Under the pieces are notes generated by a model that was not told the origin of the DNA, did no database searches, and was given only the letters and a program-made list of their open reading frames with translations. Positions 17,903 to 26,630 of a DNA stretch of 64,000 nucleotides are shown here, piece by piece. The stretch lies in NCBI RefSeq assembly GCF_010668805.1, contig NZ_WUFT01000017.1:1-64000 (forward strand), given 5' to 3'. This DNA comes from Rhizobium phaseoli (GTDB lineage Bacteria; Pseudomonadota; Alphaproteobacteria; Rhizobiales; Rhizobiaceae). Positions within the stretch are counted from its first letter, which is position 1, and each line of letters opens with the position of its first letter. A program made the position numbers and the translations under genes.

Positions 17903-19330
17903 ATGACGCAGAAAATCGTTCCCGTGATCATGGCCGGCGGCAAAGGCACGCGGCTCTGGCCGCTTTCCCGTGCCACCGCCCCGAAACAGTTCATCCAGTT
18001 CGTCGGCAACAAGACGCTGTTTCAGGAGACGCTCGAACGCGTTTCCAACCCGGAGCTCTATGAGGCCCCGATCATCGTCACCAATGAGGAATTTCGCTTT
18101 CTGGTCGCCGAGCAGGCCCGCACGCTAGGCGTCCCGCTCGCCGCGGTGCTGCTTGAACCGGTCGCCCGCAACACCGCCGCAGCGGTGGCCGCCGCTGCAA
18201 CACTTGCCACTGAGCTTTTCGGCAAGAGCACCATCATCCAGATGCTCGCCTCCGATCACGAGATCCTCGCCGACGACAGCTATTTCGATTGCATCCGCAT
18301 CGCCCGGAATGCCGCAGCCGACGGCAAGCTCGTCACCTTCGGCATCAGCCCCACCGAGCCGGCGACCGGTTACGGCTATATCGAGATCGGTGATGCGCTC
18401 GGAAACGGCGCCCACAAGGTCAGCCGTTTTGTGGAAAAACCGGCATTGGAAAAGGCCGAGCAGATGCTTGCCGACGGCGGCTTCTATTGGAACTCCGGCA
18501 TCTTCATGTTCCCGGTGGCGGAACTCATCGACGAACTGCAGGAATATGCGCCCGATGTGCTGAAGGCAGCGAGCAAGGCCGTTTCCAAGGCAAGCCGCGA
18601 CCTCGACTTTACCCGTCTCGACGCCGACCATTTCGCCAAGAGCCCCGATATCTCAATCGACTACGCGATCATGGAAAAGACCTCCAAGGCCGCCGTCGTC
18701 CCCTCGCCGTTCAAGTGGTCTGATATGGGAAGCTGGGATGCTGTTTGGAAATCAGGCGTCCGCGACGACAACGGCAATGTCGCCGCCGCAAACACCACCG
18801 TCGTCAACACGCGCAACTCGCTGGTCATGACCCACGGCGTGCATCTTGCCGTCCAGGGCATGGAGGATGTCGCCGTCATTGCCAGCGAGGACGCCGTCTA
18901 TGTCGGACCGCTCAAAGACAGCCAGAATGTCGGGCAATTGGTCAAGATGCTGGCCTCCTCTTCCGCCACGGCGAAATTCACCGAAACCCACCCGACATCC
19001 TATCGTCCCTGGGGCGGCTATACCTCGATCTTCAACGGCGATCGCTTCCAGGTGAAGCGCATCTTCGTGACGCCGGGCAAGAAGCTTTCGCTGCAAAAAC
19101 ACCACCATCGCTCCGAACACTGGGTCGTCGTCAAGGGAACCGCCGAGGTGACGGTCGGCGAGACCGTGCGGATGCTGCGCGAAAACGAGAGCGTCTATAT
19201 TCCGCTCGGCGAAGTCCATCGTCTGGCCAACCCCGGCAAGATCCTCCTCGAACTGATCGAAGTGCAGACGGGCTCCTATCTCGGCGAGGACGACATCATC
19301 CGCATCGTCGATGAGTTCGGAAGAACGTAA
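17903..19330 (+). CDS. mannose-1-phosphate guanylyltransferase / mannose-6-phosphate isomerase
   Basis: The 475-aa bifunctional protein begins with the nucleotidyltransferase signature AGGKGTRLWPLSR (about residue 11) followed by FVEKP, and ends with a type II cupin isomerase domain (GKKLSLQKHHHRSEHWVVV). It makes GDP-mannose from mannose-1-phosphate and GTP, and can interconvert fructose-6-P and mannose-6-P. ManC/NoeJ-type naming fits. AAGGA lies before the ATG, and the gene follows the phosphomannomutase in one operon. GDP-mannose feeds LPS core, O-antigen and glycan synthesis. Confidence 0.93.
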   Translation: MTQKIVPVIMAGGKGTRLWPLSRATAPKQFIQFVGNKTLFQETLERVSNPELYEAPIIVTNEEFRFLVAEQARTLGVPLAAVLLEPVARNTAAAVAAAATLATELFGKSTIIQMLASDHEILADDSYFDCIRIARNAAADGKLVTFGISPTEPATGYGYIEIGDALGNGAHKVSRFVEKPALEKAEQMLADGGFYWNSGIFMFPVAELIDELQEYAPDVLKAASKAVSKASRDLDFTRLDADHFAKSPDISIDYAIMEKTSKAAVVPSPFKWSDMGSWDAVWKSGVRDDNGNVAAANTTVVNTRNSLVMTHGVHLAVQGMEDVAVIASEDAVYVGPLKDSQNVGQLVKMLASSSATAKFTETHPTSYRPWGGYTSIFNGDRFQVKRIFVTPGKKLSLQKHHHRSEHWVVVKGTAEVTVGETVRMLRENESVYIPLGEVHRLANPGKILLELIEVQTGSYLGEDDIIRIVDEFGRT

Positions 19331-19353
19331 AGTCGCAGCCAAAACGATGGGGC

Positions 19354-19373
19354 GCGTCCAAACAATTGGACGC
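19354..19373 (+). terminator. hairpin after the GDP-mannose operon
   Basis: GCGTCCAA / TTGGACGC, 8 bp around an ACAA loop, followed by TTCT. It lies 24 nt after the manC stop and probably terminates or stabilises that transcript. Confidence 0.6.
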
Positions 19374-19465
19374 TTCTCCGGCACGACCGCCATCGCTGTT
19401 GAATTCGCTATCGGAATTCTCGTAGAATGGGCGTACCGAAAGACATGACTGGAGATATCTCCCTG

Positions 19466-19771
19466 ATGCGCATCTTGCCCGCCCTCGCCGGATTTCTTTC
19501 AATCATGGTACCGGGAATGGCGTTTGCCGAAACCGCAAAGATGCGAACCGCAAGCGAAGCTGAAATTCGCGAGCACCTGCCCGGCACGTCGGAACTGAAA
19601 GAAAGCAGCAACGGTTACGAATATCGCAAAGGCAACGCCAACGGCTATAAAATAACCAATGGCCAAGTGTGCGTCCGGTTTCCCAACAAGTCGACCGACT
19701 GCGTCAGCGTGAAGACCGACGGCGAGAAATTTCAGATGATCGACAAAAAAGGCGGCAGAACGAAATTTTGA
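19466..19771 (+). CDS. small periplasmic hypothetical protein
   Basis: From the ATG at 19466 the product is 101 aa with a clear signal peptide (MRILPALAGFLSIMVPGMAFA, cleavage before ETAKM). The mature ~80 aa contain two Cys (GQVCVRF, STDCVSV) that could form a disulfide, and repeated NGYxYRKGNANGYKI-type strands. Alternative in-frame starts at 19445 and 19427 would put extra residues before the signal peptide. It resembles short rhizobial secreted proteins of unknown function; no partner gene is evident. Confidence 0.65.
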   Translation: MRILPALAGFLSIMVPGMAFAETAKMRTASEAEIREHLPGTSELKESSNGYEYRKGNANGYKITNGQVCVRFPNKSTDCVSVKTDGEKFQMIDKKGGRTKF

Positions 19772-19786
19772 CTTTCGCCGGCAAGC

Positions 19787-20743
19787 TTATTTTGCCGGTG
19801 AGGTTTCGCCGCCCTTGTCGAGGACGAATTCGGCGATCAGGCCTGAATGGTTCGAGCCAAGACTGTCATCGAGACGTTTCAGCGATGTCAGATGAAGCGG
19901 CGCACGCGCAAATATGTGATCGATGGCGATCCCGAGCAAGCCGGCGCCGACCGGCCATGTTGCCGGTTCCGGCACGATCGTCTTCAGCTTCTGCTCGCGC
20001 AGGAAACCCTGGATGCTCGGGGCGATCACCGAGGAGTTGAAATCACCTGACAGCACCAGAGGACCGTCGATCGATCCAAGCGTTTTAGCGAGATCTTGCA
20101 ATTCAGTCATCTGGAAATCGTCGAAATAGGGTTTGGTCAGGTGCGCCGAAACCAGATTGATGGTTTCGCCGCCGAACTCGACGCTCGATATGACCAGCCT
20201 GTTTTTTCGCAGACTGCCCATGCTTGCGACCTGTCGGCTGACGAACGGGCGTTTCGACAGAACCAGCGTATCGCACGTATCCTTCCCGCTATCGCAGCCG
20301 ATGTGATAGGGATAGGCCTTGAACAGTTGCTGCAGATGGAACGTTAGCGGCTTGGCTTCGAGCAAATTGACGACATCGGCATTCGACGCAATCACCATAT
20401 CGGTGATTGCAGTCGAGTTTTTCCAGTTGTCGATCGCGATATTGAACGACATCAGCCGAAAAAGTGGCGGCCTGTCCGTGCCTGCCTCGTCCTGCGAAAA
20501 CTCGCGCAGCGCGATGACGCCGTGAACAATGAGAAGAAGCGAGGCAAACAGAAGGACGAAGCCGTAGATCTGTCCCCTGACAGCCAGAATGACAAGGCTG
20601 GCGGCAACAAAGAGGACGGCGAAATGAACCTGAAAGCTATAGAGGAAGGACAGCAGCCAGAAATTCGTGACAAAGCGTAGAGACACGATCGCGATCGCAA
20701 CGGTCAGAAACGCACAGAGAATCCAATAAATTATCTCTCTCAT
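19787..20743 (-). CDS. membrane-anchored endonuclease/exonuclease/phosphatase family protein
   Basis: Starting at the ATG 20743 (TCAGGAT just upstream) the protein is 318 aa. The first ~80 residues form two or three membrane segments. The rest is an EEP fold with FRLMSFNIA, LLEAKP, the VSAHLT strand, LSGDFNSS and C-terminal GSNHSGLIAEF, covering the metal and catalytic residues of the family. A longer frame from 20803 adds 20 polar residues. Proteins of this layout are annotated as EEP family in many rhizobia; the substrate is unknown. It is convergent with the small periplasmic protein gene. Confidence 0.83.
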   Translation of the reverse strand: MREIIYWILCAFLTVAIAIVSLRFVTNFWLLSFLYSFQVHFAVLFVAASLVILAVRGQIYGFVLLFASLLLIVHGVIALREFSQDEAGTDRPPLFRLMSFNIAIDNWKNSTAITDMVIASNADVVNLLEAKPLTFHLQQLFKAYPYHIGCDSGKDTCDTLVLSKRPFVSRQVASMGSLRKNRLVISSVEFGGETINLVSAHLTKPYFDDFQMTELQDLAKTLGSIDGPLVLSGDFNSSVIAPSIQGFLREQKLKTIVPEPATWPVGAGLLGIAIDHIFARAPLHLTSLKRLDDSLGSNHSGLIAEFVLDKGGETSPAK

Positions 20744-21025
20744 CGATCCTGACCTGCTTGCAGCCGACCGGCCGGCCATAACATGCAGGCCCACATGTCG
20801 CAATGCAGCATAATGGCCGATGACCCCGCTAGCCTTCAGATGAGATCGACGACCTCTCCGTCATCCGGCAAGGCAGCCGGCGAATAGGCCGACGACGACG
20901 CAGCAAGGGTGGCCGCCGCCTTCTCTTTCAAAGAACTATCGACTCGGCCTCTTCTTATCCTGTAAGGGGTCACATGATACGGAATCGGCTTTTTGCCGTC
21001 GGCAGGGAGCCAAGAGAAGGTGGGA

Positions 21026-22042
21026 ATGCGCTACTTCATTACCGGGACCGCCGGCTTTATCGGTTTTCATCTGGCCAGGCGTCTGCTGCAAGAAGGGCAT
21101 GAGGTCACAGGCTTCGACGGCCTCACTCCCTATTATAATGTCAAGCTGAAGGAGATGCGTCATGCGGCACTCTCCCAGTTTCCGACCTTCACACCCGTCA
21201 TATCAATGCTGGAGGACCGGCTAACACTGGAAGCGGCTGTTCTTGCGGCCAAACCCGACATCCTGATCCACCTCGCCGCCCAGGCCGGCGTGCGCTATAG
21301 TCTTGAAAATCCCGAGGCCTATCTTCGTTCGAACGTCGAAGGCTCGTGGAATATTATGGAAATCGCGCGGCGCGTCGAAATCCGTCACCTGATGCTGGCC
21401 TCGACATCATCGATCTATGGCGCCAATGCGACCGTTCCCTTTCACGAGACCGATCGCGCCGACGAGCCGCTGACCATCTATGCCGCGACGAAGAAATCGA
21501 TGGAGCTGATGGCGCATAGTTATGCCCATCTGCACAAAATTCCGACCACTGCCTTTCGCTTCTTCACCGTTTATGGCCCGTGGGGCCGGCCCGACATGGC
21601 GCTGTTCAAATTCACCAAGAACATGCTCGAAGACCAGCCGATCGAGATCTATGGCGAAGGCAATATGAGCCGTGACTTTACCTATATCGATGATCTCGTT
21701 GAGGGGATCGTCAGGCTGTCGGCAATTGCCCCTGATGAGGATAACCGTCTGGACAACGCGGCCATCGAAACGCTTTCGCGCCAGGCGCCCTTTCGGGTCG
21801 TCAATATTGGCGGCGGCCAGCCGGTCAGCCTGATGGATTTCGTCGAGACCGTCGAGAAAGCGCTCGGCCGTCCTGCCATCCGCAAGATGCTGGCGATGCA
21901 AAAGGGTGACGTGCCGCGCACCTTCGCAGCCCCGGATCTGCTCGTCGCGCTGACGGGTTACAAGCCGGACACGACGTTGGATATCGGCGTCAAGGCCTTC
22001 GTCGACTGGTATCTCGATGCACGAGCCGAGCTCGACGCCTAA
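21026..22042 (+). CDS. UDP-glucuronate 4-epimerase-like NAD-dependent epimerase
   Basis: The ATG at 21026 has AAGGTGGG just upstream and gives 338 aa beginning MRYFITGTAGFIGFHLARRL, the Rossmann motif of extended SDRs. The catalytic YxxxK is in TIYAATKKSMEL and the Ser/Thr region in LASTSSIYGAN. It most resembles rhizobial LpsL/UDP-GlcA epimerases, which make UDP-galacturonate from the ugd product. A start at 20993 would add 11 residues before the glycine motif. It stands alone; the substrate call is by family resemblance. Confidence 0.85.
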   Translation: MRYFITGTAGFIGFHLARRLLQEGHEVTGFDGLTPYYNVKLKEMRHAALSQFPTFTPVISMLEDRLTLEAAVLAAKPDILIHLAAQAGVRYSLENPEAYLRSNVEGSWNIMEIARRVEIRHLMLASTSSIYGANATVPFHETDRADEPLTIYAATKKSMELMAHSYAHLHKIPTTAFRFFTVYGPWGRPDMALFKFTKNMLEDQPIEIYGEGNMSRDFTYIDDLVEGIVRLSAIAPDEDNRLDNAAIETLSRQAPFRVVNIGGGQPVSLMDFVETVEKALGRPAIRKMLAMQKGDVPRTFAAPDLLVALTGYKPDTTLDIGVKAFVDWYLDARAELDA

Positions 22043-22093
22043 TTGGGTAACCCCCAGCGCCGACCCGAATTGTGTTTCCTATGACCCGGAATA

Positions 22094-22408
22094 TCAGCGG
22101 AGAAACGTCACCGCTTCAACCGCGTCGACCGCCTTCGAAAACACATAGTCGACGACAACCGTCAGCTTCTGCGAATAGGCCTTGAGCTGATAACCCTCGC
22201 CCTCGATTTCAGCCGGGCTGCGCAGCACGAAAGGAACGCCCGGGCGCACGAAACCGGCGCGTGTCGTCAAAGGAATCTCGGGTGAATGGCCTATGGCGGA
22301 GGTGTACATCAGGTCGCGGCCAAGGCTGGCGGGGCCGATGGCGAGCGCCGGGCCGGCAGCGCCGGTGATGGTCAGAGTGAAAGCCATGGCGGCAAGAATT
22401 TTGTGCAT
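22094..22408 (-). CDS. small secreted hypothetical protein
   Basis: A 104-aa product with a signal peptide (MHKILAAMAFTLTITGAAGP, cleavage near ALA-IGP) and a mature domain of about 80 residues without Cys. GGGGACTTCGAC precedes the ATG. The mature part has conserved-looking strands (VPFVLRSPAEIEGEGYQLKA, KLTVVVDYVFSKAVDAVEAV). I do not recognise the family. Confidence 0.65.
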   Translation of the reverse strand: MHKILAAMAFTLTITGAAGPALAIGPASLGRDLMYTSAIGHSPEIPLTTRAGFVRPGVPFVLRSPAEIEGEGYQLKAYSQKLTVVVDYVFSKAVDAVEAVTFLR

Positions 22409-22669
22409 GTCGAAGTCCCCGTTTGCGGATCGGCGGGCTTTACTTCGCCCGTCTCCAAACGATCGACGCGTCTGTCCACGCTTCGGTCGCTTTCATGAGA
22501 CCACTCTATACATCAGTATTTGCAGGGCTTTTAAGCAGATAAGTCAAATTTTACGGAATTTGATTTTCTCTGGAAGGGCTCAACTCACAAGAAAAATAGG
22601 TTCGCCGGTCCGCAAGGCCGGAATGCGACGTCGGCCAAATAAGCCAATGATTTCCACGCTGATCGCGAT

Positions 22670-22822
22670 CTAAAGAACGCGATCCAGCCGCTTGTTGAGA
22701 TGCAGGTTCGGCATCAATCCCGCACTTTGCGCAGCATGATAGGATTCACGCGCCGCGTCGAACGAGATCGACCACATGATGGCGCTCAAGAGCAGCGCAA
22801 TAATATAAATTTGGATACGCAT
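22670..22822 (-). CDS. candidate 50-aa single-pass membrane protein
   Basis: A 50-codon frame from ATG 22822 to TAG 22670 encodes MRIQIYIIALLLSAIMWSIS followed by a short polar tail ending NKRLDRVL. The N-terminus is a good membrane segment or signal anchor. The ribosome site is weak. A perfect TTGACA box (complement of 22858-22863) lies about 35 nt upstream, but no clear -10 pairs with it. I rate it possible; it is shorter than most gene callers report. Confidence 0.42.
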   Translation of the reverse strand: MRIQIYIIALLLSAIMWSISFDAARESYHAAQSAGLMPNLHLNKRLDRVL

Positions 22823-22936
22823 CTCATCGGCGATACGGAAAGAGCAAGGCAGATTTGTGTCAAAAAATGACCGTGAAAATAGAAAAAATCGGCGGACTTT
22901 TGCTCACCGCGTTTGGAGCCAAACATTGGTATCGCG

Positions 22937-23048
22937 TAAATTAGCGTTGGTGTAGCTATCTGTCAGAAGCCAACCCCGAGGCTTGGTTTCCTTCCACCCT
23001 AACGAACCCTCAGAGGTCCGTCGCCACGGGCCTCTTTGCTTTTTTTAC
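22937..23048 (+). ncRNA. candidate small RNA ending at an orphan terminator
   Basis: A strong intrinsic terminator at 23012-23048 is not preceded by any plus-strand gene for about 970 bp. The preceding ~75 nt include a self-complementary stretch (AAGCCAACC ... GGCTTGG) and a pyrimidine-rich single-stranded-like segment TTTCCTTCCACCCT, a feature of some rhizobial trans-acting sRNAs. No good sigma-70 promoter is obvious, so the 5' end is a guess. Confidence 0.35.
23012..23048 (+). terminator. rho-independent terminator without an obvious upstream gene
   Basis: AGAGGTCCGT and ACGGGCCTCT pair over 10 bp (one G-U) around a CGCC loop, followed by TTGCTTTTTTT. Confidence 0.82.
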
Positions 23049-23133
23049 CGACATTTACCGCAGGCGGCTGACATCCCCCGATACATCGACCCTGCGAAAA
23101 GCCCACAGCCCGGCCCATTTCCCCAAAAACATA

Positions 23134-23170
23134 TCAATCGATTGACTTATTACGCGTTCGACGTTATAAA
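23134..23170 (+). promoter_or_regulatory. core promoter with embedded operator for the cecR-like operon
   Basis: TTGACT (23142-23147) and TATAAA (23165-23170) are spaced by exactly 17 nt, a near-consensus sigma-70 promoter. A perfect 12-bp palindrome TCAATCGATTGA (23134-23145) overlaps the -35 box, where repressor binding would block transcription. Transcription would start about at the ATG (23177), so the mRNA should be leaderless. Confidence 0.75.
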
Positions 23171-23176
23171 GCCGCC

Positions 23177-23881
23177 ATGAACCAGGAACGCGACACCCAA
23201 ACCCCGCTAGCATCCGCCCGCGCCGAGATCGCGCGGCAGAAGATGCTTTCCGCCGCCCTCGACGTCTTTGGCCGCTACGGCTTCGACGGTGCCTCGACAC
23301 GTCAGCTGACCGAGGCGGCCGGCGTCAACCTGCAGGCGATCCCCTATTATTTCGGCAGCAAGGAAGGCCTTTACATCGCCACCGCCGAGTATCTGATGGC
23401 CCGCATCGATACGCATGTCGGTGACATGAGGGCGCGTATCGGCACACATCTCATGACGCTCGATGCCGCTGGCAAATCGCTCAGCGAAGCCGAAGCCCGT
23501 CGCTTCCTCACAGAAATTCTCCAAACAATGGTGACGCTTTTCGTCGGCAAGGAATCCGAATCCTGGGCGCGTTTCCTGGTCCGCGAGCAGATGGAGCCGA
23601 CCGAAGCCTTCGCAAGGGTCTATCAGGGCATCATGCGGCCGATGATCGAGATGGGCCGGCGGCTGATCGGCGTCATCCTCCGCGAAGATCCGGCCTCGGA
23701 ACATGTGCGCCTGCGCACCTTCACCCTAATCGGCAGCATTCTCGTCTTTCGCGTCACCCATGCCGCCGTGCTTGCCCAGATGGAATGGGACGCCGTCGGC
23801 GCGGAACAGGTGGAAATCTTACGCGGCCTCGCCGCTGAACTGGTCGATGTGCTCGGCCCGTCAAAGGCAGGTGCGGCATGA
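23177..23881 (+). CDS. TetR-family regulator, CecR/YbiH-like
   Basis: The 234-aa protein has a TetR DNA-binding domain (about residues 20-70: ALDVFGRYGFDGASTRQLTE, AIPYYFGSKEGLY) and a CecR-type C-terminal domain (REQMEPTEAF). E. coli CecR heads the same gene order with an HlyD adaptor, a double ABC ATPase and two permeases, and it controls drug sensitivity. The ATG lies only 6 nt after a TATAAA box and has no ribosome site, so translation is probably leaderless. The next gene overlaps by ATGA. The ligand is unknown. Confidence 0.87.
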   Translation: MNQERDTQTPLASARAEIARQKMLSAALDVFGRYGFDGASTRQLTEAAGVNLQAIPYYFGSKEGLYIATAEYLMARIDTHVGDMRARIGTHLMTLDAAGKSLSEAEARRFLTEILQTMVTLFVGKESESWARFLVREQMEPTEAFARVYQGIMRPMIEMGRRLIGVILREDPASEHVRLRTFTLIGSILVFRVTHAAVLAQMEWDAVGAEQVEILRGLAAELVDVLGPSKAGAA

Positions 23882-24891
23882 AACGCATCCTTCCCCTCGC
23901 CCTCCTTCTCCTCGTTGCGGCAGGCGCCGCCGCCTGGTGGTACGGCCTGCCCGAAAAACTCGGCTGGCTCCCCGAGGTCCGCCGCGAATTCGTCCTGTAC
24001 GGCAATGTCGATATCCGCCAGGTCTCGCTCGGCTTCCGTGTCAGCGGTCGCCTTTCCGAACTTCAGGTCGACGAGGGCGATGTCGTCAAGAGCGGAACGG
24101 TTCTGGCCAAGCTCGATGCCGCACCCTATGAATTCGCCGTCCGGTCCGGCGAAGCCAATACCGCAGCTCTGCACGCAACGCTCGACAAGCTGAAGGCCGG
24201 CCCACGCCCGACAGAGATCGCCCAGGCGCGCGCCGCCTATGATGAAAGCCTGGCAGATCTCGAAAATGCCAACCTCGCTTATGACCGCGCCCGCCAGCTT
24301 CGCCCGCAAGGCACGATTTCCGAGGCGAGCCTTGACCAGGCGACCGCCGCAAGGGCCATGGCCGCCGCCCGCTCGGATTCCGCCAGCGAAGCGCTGAAGC
24401 TGCTGCAGGAAGGCTCGCGCGTCGAGGATATCGCCGCCGCCGACGCGCAGGTGAAGGCTGCCGAGGCGAGCCTTGCCTCGGCCCGCACCTCGCTTGCCGA
24501 TACCGAGCTTCACGCCCCGAACGACGGCGTCATCCTCTCACGCGTACGAGAAAATGGTGCGATCGTCTCGCCGGCGGATACCGTTTTCGTCTTGTCCCTG
24601 ACCGAACCAGTCTGGGTGCGCAGCTATGTCGCCGAACCCGATCTCGGCCGCCTCCATCCCGGCATGAAGGTTTCCGTCGCCTCCGATACGGCCCCCGACA
24701 AGCCCTATGAAGGCACCATCGGCTTCATCTCGCCGGTCGCCGAATTCACCCCGAAATCGGTGGAGACGCCGGAGCTGAGGACTGATCTCGTCTATCGCCT
24801 GAGGATCGTCATCGACAAACCCGGTCCGGATCTGCGCCAGGGCATGCCGGTCACCGTGCGGCTTCCAACCCCTGCGGCGGGTGGACAATGA
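23878..24891 (+). CDS. HlyD-family periplasmic adaptor, YbhG-like
   Basis: A 337-aa membrane fusion protein with an N-terminal anchor (ILPLALLLLVAAGAAAWW), a biotinyl-lipoyl half (VDIRQVSLGFRVSGRLSELQ), a long helical hairpin (about residues 85-210) and a second lipoyl half (LHAPNDGVILSRVRENGAIV). It should bridge the inner-membrane ABC-2 transporter to an outer-membrane channel such as TolC. It overlaps both neighbours by ATGA, the second of the five-gene operon. No TolC-like gene is in the window. Confidence 0.9.
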   Translation: MKRILPLALLLLVAAGAAAWWYGLPEKLGWLPEVRREFVLYGNVDIRQVSLGFRVSGRLSELQVDEGDVVKSGTVLAKLDAAPYEFAVRSGEANTAALHATLDKLKAGPRPTEIAQARAAYDESLADLENANLAYDRARQLRPQGTISEASLDQATAARAMAAARSDSASEALKLLQEGSRVEDIAAADAQVKAAEASLASARTSLADTELHAPNDGVILSRVRENGAIVSPADTVFVLSLTEPVWVRSYVAEPDLGRLHPGMKVSVASDTAPDKPYEGTIGFISPVAEFTPKSVETPELRTDLVYRLRIVIDKPGPDLRQGMPVTVRLPTPAAGGQ

Positions 24892-26630
24892 CTGCCGAAC
24901 CCGACCGGGACGACAAGCCGCTCGTCCGGATCGACGGCGTCACCAAACGCTTCGGCGATGCGCCCCCTGCCCTCGACGCCGTCTCCGGCATCATCGGCGG
25001 CGGTGCGATCACCGGCCTCGTGGGTCCCGACGGCGCCGGCAAGACGACGCTGATCCGGCTGATGACCGGCCTGATGCTGCCTGATACAGGAACGGTGGAA
25101 GTTCTCGGCTTCGACACCAGCAAGAATGCCGCCGGCATCCAGGCGGCCATCGGCTACATGCCCCAGCGTTTCGGCCTCTACGAGGACCTGTCGGTGCAGG
25201 AAAACCTCGATCTCTATGCCGATCTGCGCGGCCTGCCGAAGAGCGAACGCGCCGGCGCCTTCGACGAGTTGCTGACCTTCACCGATCTCAAGCGCTTCAC
25301 CGGCAGGCTAGCCGGAAAACTCTCCGGCGGCATGAAGCAGAAGCTCGGCCTTGCCTGCGCGCTTTTGAAGAAGCCGCGCCTGCTGCTGCTCGACGAGCCC
25401 GGCGTCGGCGTCGACCCGATCTCGCGCCGCGACCTCTGGAAGATGGTCGAGAACCTGACCAAGGAAGGCATCGGCGTGCTCTGGTCGACCGCCTATCTGG
25501 ATGAGGCTGAGGCCTGCGACCACGTGCTGCTGTTGAACCAGGGAAAGCTGCTGTTTTCGGGCAAACCGGTTGAGATGACCGGCCGCGTCAGCGATCGGGT
25601 CTTCCGCGTCTCGGGCATATCGGGGCGCCGCCGGCAAGTGCTTGCCGGGCTTCTGCAGGCCGATGGCGTCATCGACGGCGTGATCCAGGGCGAGACGATC
25701 CGCCTCGTCGCCGCCAAGGATCAAAAACCGGATATCGGATCGGCCGGCGATGGCGCAACGCTCGCCCCTGCCCCGCCCCGCTTCGAGGATGCCTTCGTCG
25801 ACATGCTGGGCGGCGGTCCCGGCGGCCGCTCCAGGCTGGCGGAAGCGCAGGAGCCGCTGAAGGCTGAAGGCGACCGGCCGGTGATCGAGGCCAAGGGCCT
25901 GACCAAGCGTTTCGGCGATTTCACCGCTGCCGACGATATTAGCTTCGATATCCGCCGCGGCGAGATTTTCGGCCTGCTCGGCCCGAACGGCGCCGGTAAG
26001 TCCACCACCTTCAAGATGCTCTGCGGCCTGCTGAAGCCTACTGGCGGCGAAGGCCGGGTGGCAGGTTTCGATCTTCGCCGCGATGCTGCTGAAGCCCGTA
26101 ACCAGCTTGGTTACATGGCGCAGAAATTCTCGCTCTACGGTGACCTCACCGTCATCCAGAACCTCGAATTCTTCGCCGGCGTCTATGGCCTTCGCGGCCA
26201 GCACAAGCGCGAGCGCATCGAACTGATGGTCGGCATCTTCGATTTCGGCCGCCACGCCCGCGAGCCCGCCAAGGACCTGCCGCTCGGGCTGAAGCAGCGC
26301 CTGGCGCTTGCCTGCGCCGTCATGCACGAGCCGCGCGCCCTCTTCCTCGACGAGCCGACATCGGGCGTCGATCCGATCACCCGGCGCGAATTCTGGACGC
26401 ATATCAACGCGCTTGTGGAAAAAGGCGTCACGGTGCTCGTCACGACCCACTTCATGGACGAGGCGGAATATTGCGATCGCATCTCGCTGATCTATCGTGG
26501 CCGCTCGATCGCACTCGGCTCGCCCGACGAGTTGAAGGCCCGCGTCGCAACCAAAGATCTGCCCGACCCGACGATGGAGGACGCCTTCATCGCCCTGGTG
26601 CAGCAATCCGAAGCGGAGGATGCCGCATGA
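24888..26630 (+). CDS. double ABC ATPase subunit, YbhF-like
   Basis: At 580 aa it carries two full nucleotide-binding domains. Domain 1 has Walker A VGPDGAGKTT, signature KLSGGMKQKLG and Walker B LLLLDEPGVGVD; domain 2 has Walker A LGPNGAGKST, a signature region PLGLKQRLALACAV and Walker B ALFLDEPTSGVD. The second signature reads PLGLKQR in place of LSGGxxQ, a deviation common in such fused ATPases. Length and layout match E. coli YbhF. It powers export by the two permeases encoded next. Confidence 0.92.
   Translation: MTAEPDRDDKPLVRIDGVTKRFGDAPPALDAVSGIIGGGAITGLVGPDGAGKTTLIRLMTGLMLPDTGTVEVLGFDTSKNAAGIQAAIGYMPQRFGLYEDLSVQENLDLYADLRGLPKSERAGAFDELLTFTDLKRFTGRLAGKLSGGMKQKLGLACALLKKPRLLLLDEPGVGVDPISRRDLWKMVENLTKEGIGVLWSTAYLDEAEACDHVLLLNQGKLLFSGKPVEMTGRVSDRVFRVSGISGRRRQVLAGLLQADGVIDGVIQGETIRLVAAKDQKPDIGSAGDGATLAPAPPRFEDAFVDMLGGGPGGRSRLAEAQEPLKAEGDRPVIEAKGLTKRFGDFTAADDISFDIRRGEIFGLLGPNGAGKSTTFKMLCGLLKPTGGEGRVAGFDLRRDAAEARNQLGYMAQKFSLYGDLTVIQNLEFFAGVYGLRGQHKRERIELMVGIFDFGRHAREPAKDLPLGLKQRLALACAVMHEPRALFLDEPTSGVDPITRREFWTHINALVEKGVTVLVTTHFMDEAEYCDRISLIYRGRSIALGSPDELKARVATKDLPDPTMEDAFIALVQQSEAEDAA

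Larger units (their letters stand above)
22823..23176. other. intergenic region with an orphan terminator and the regulator promoter
   Basis: This 354-bp stretch contains a strong plus-strand terminator (23012-23048) with no annotated plus-strand gene before it, and the core promoter of the downstream TetR gene (23134-23170). The 22900-23012 part is a candidate small-RNA body. Confidence 0.6.
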
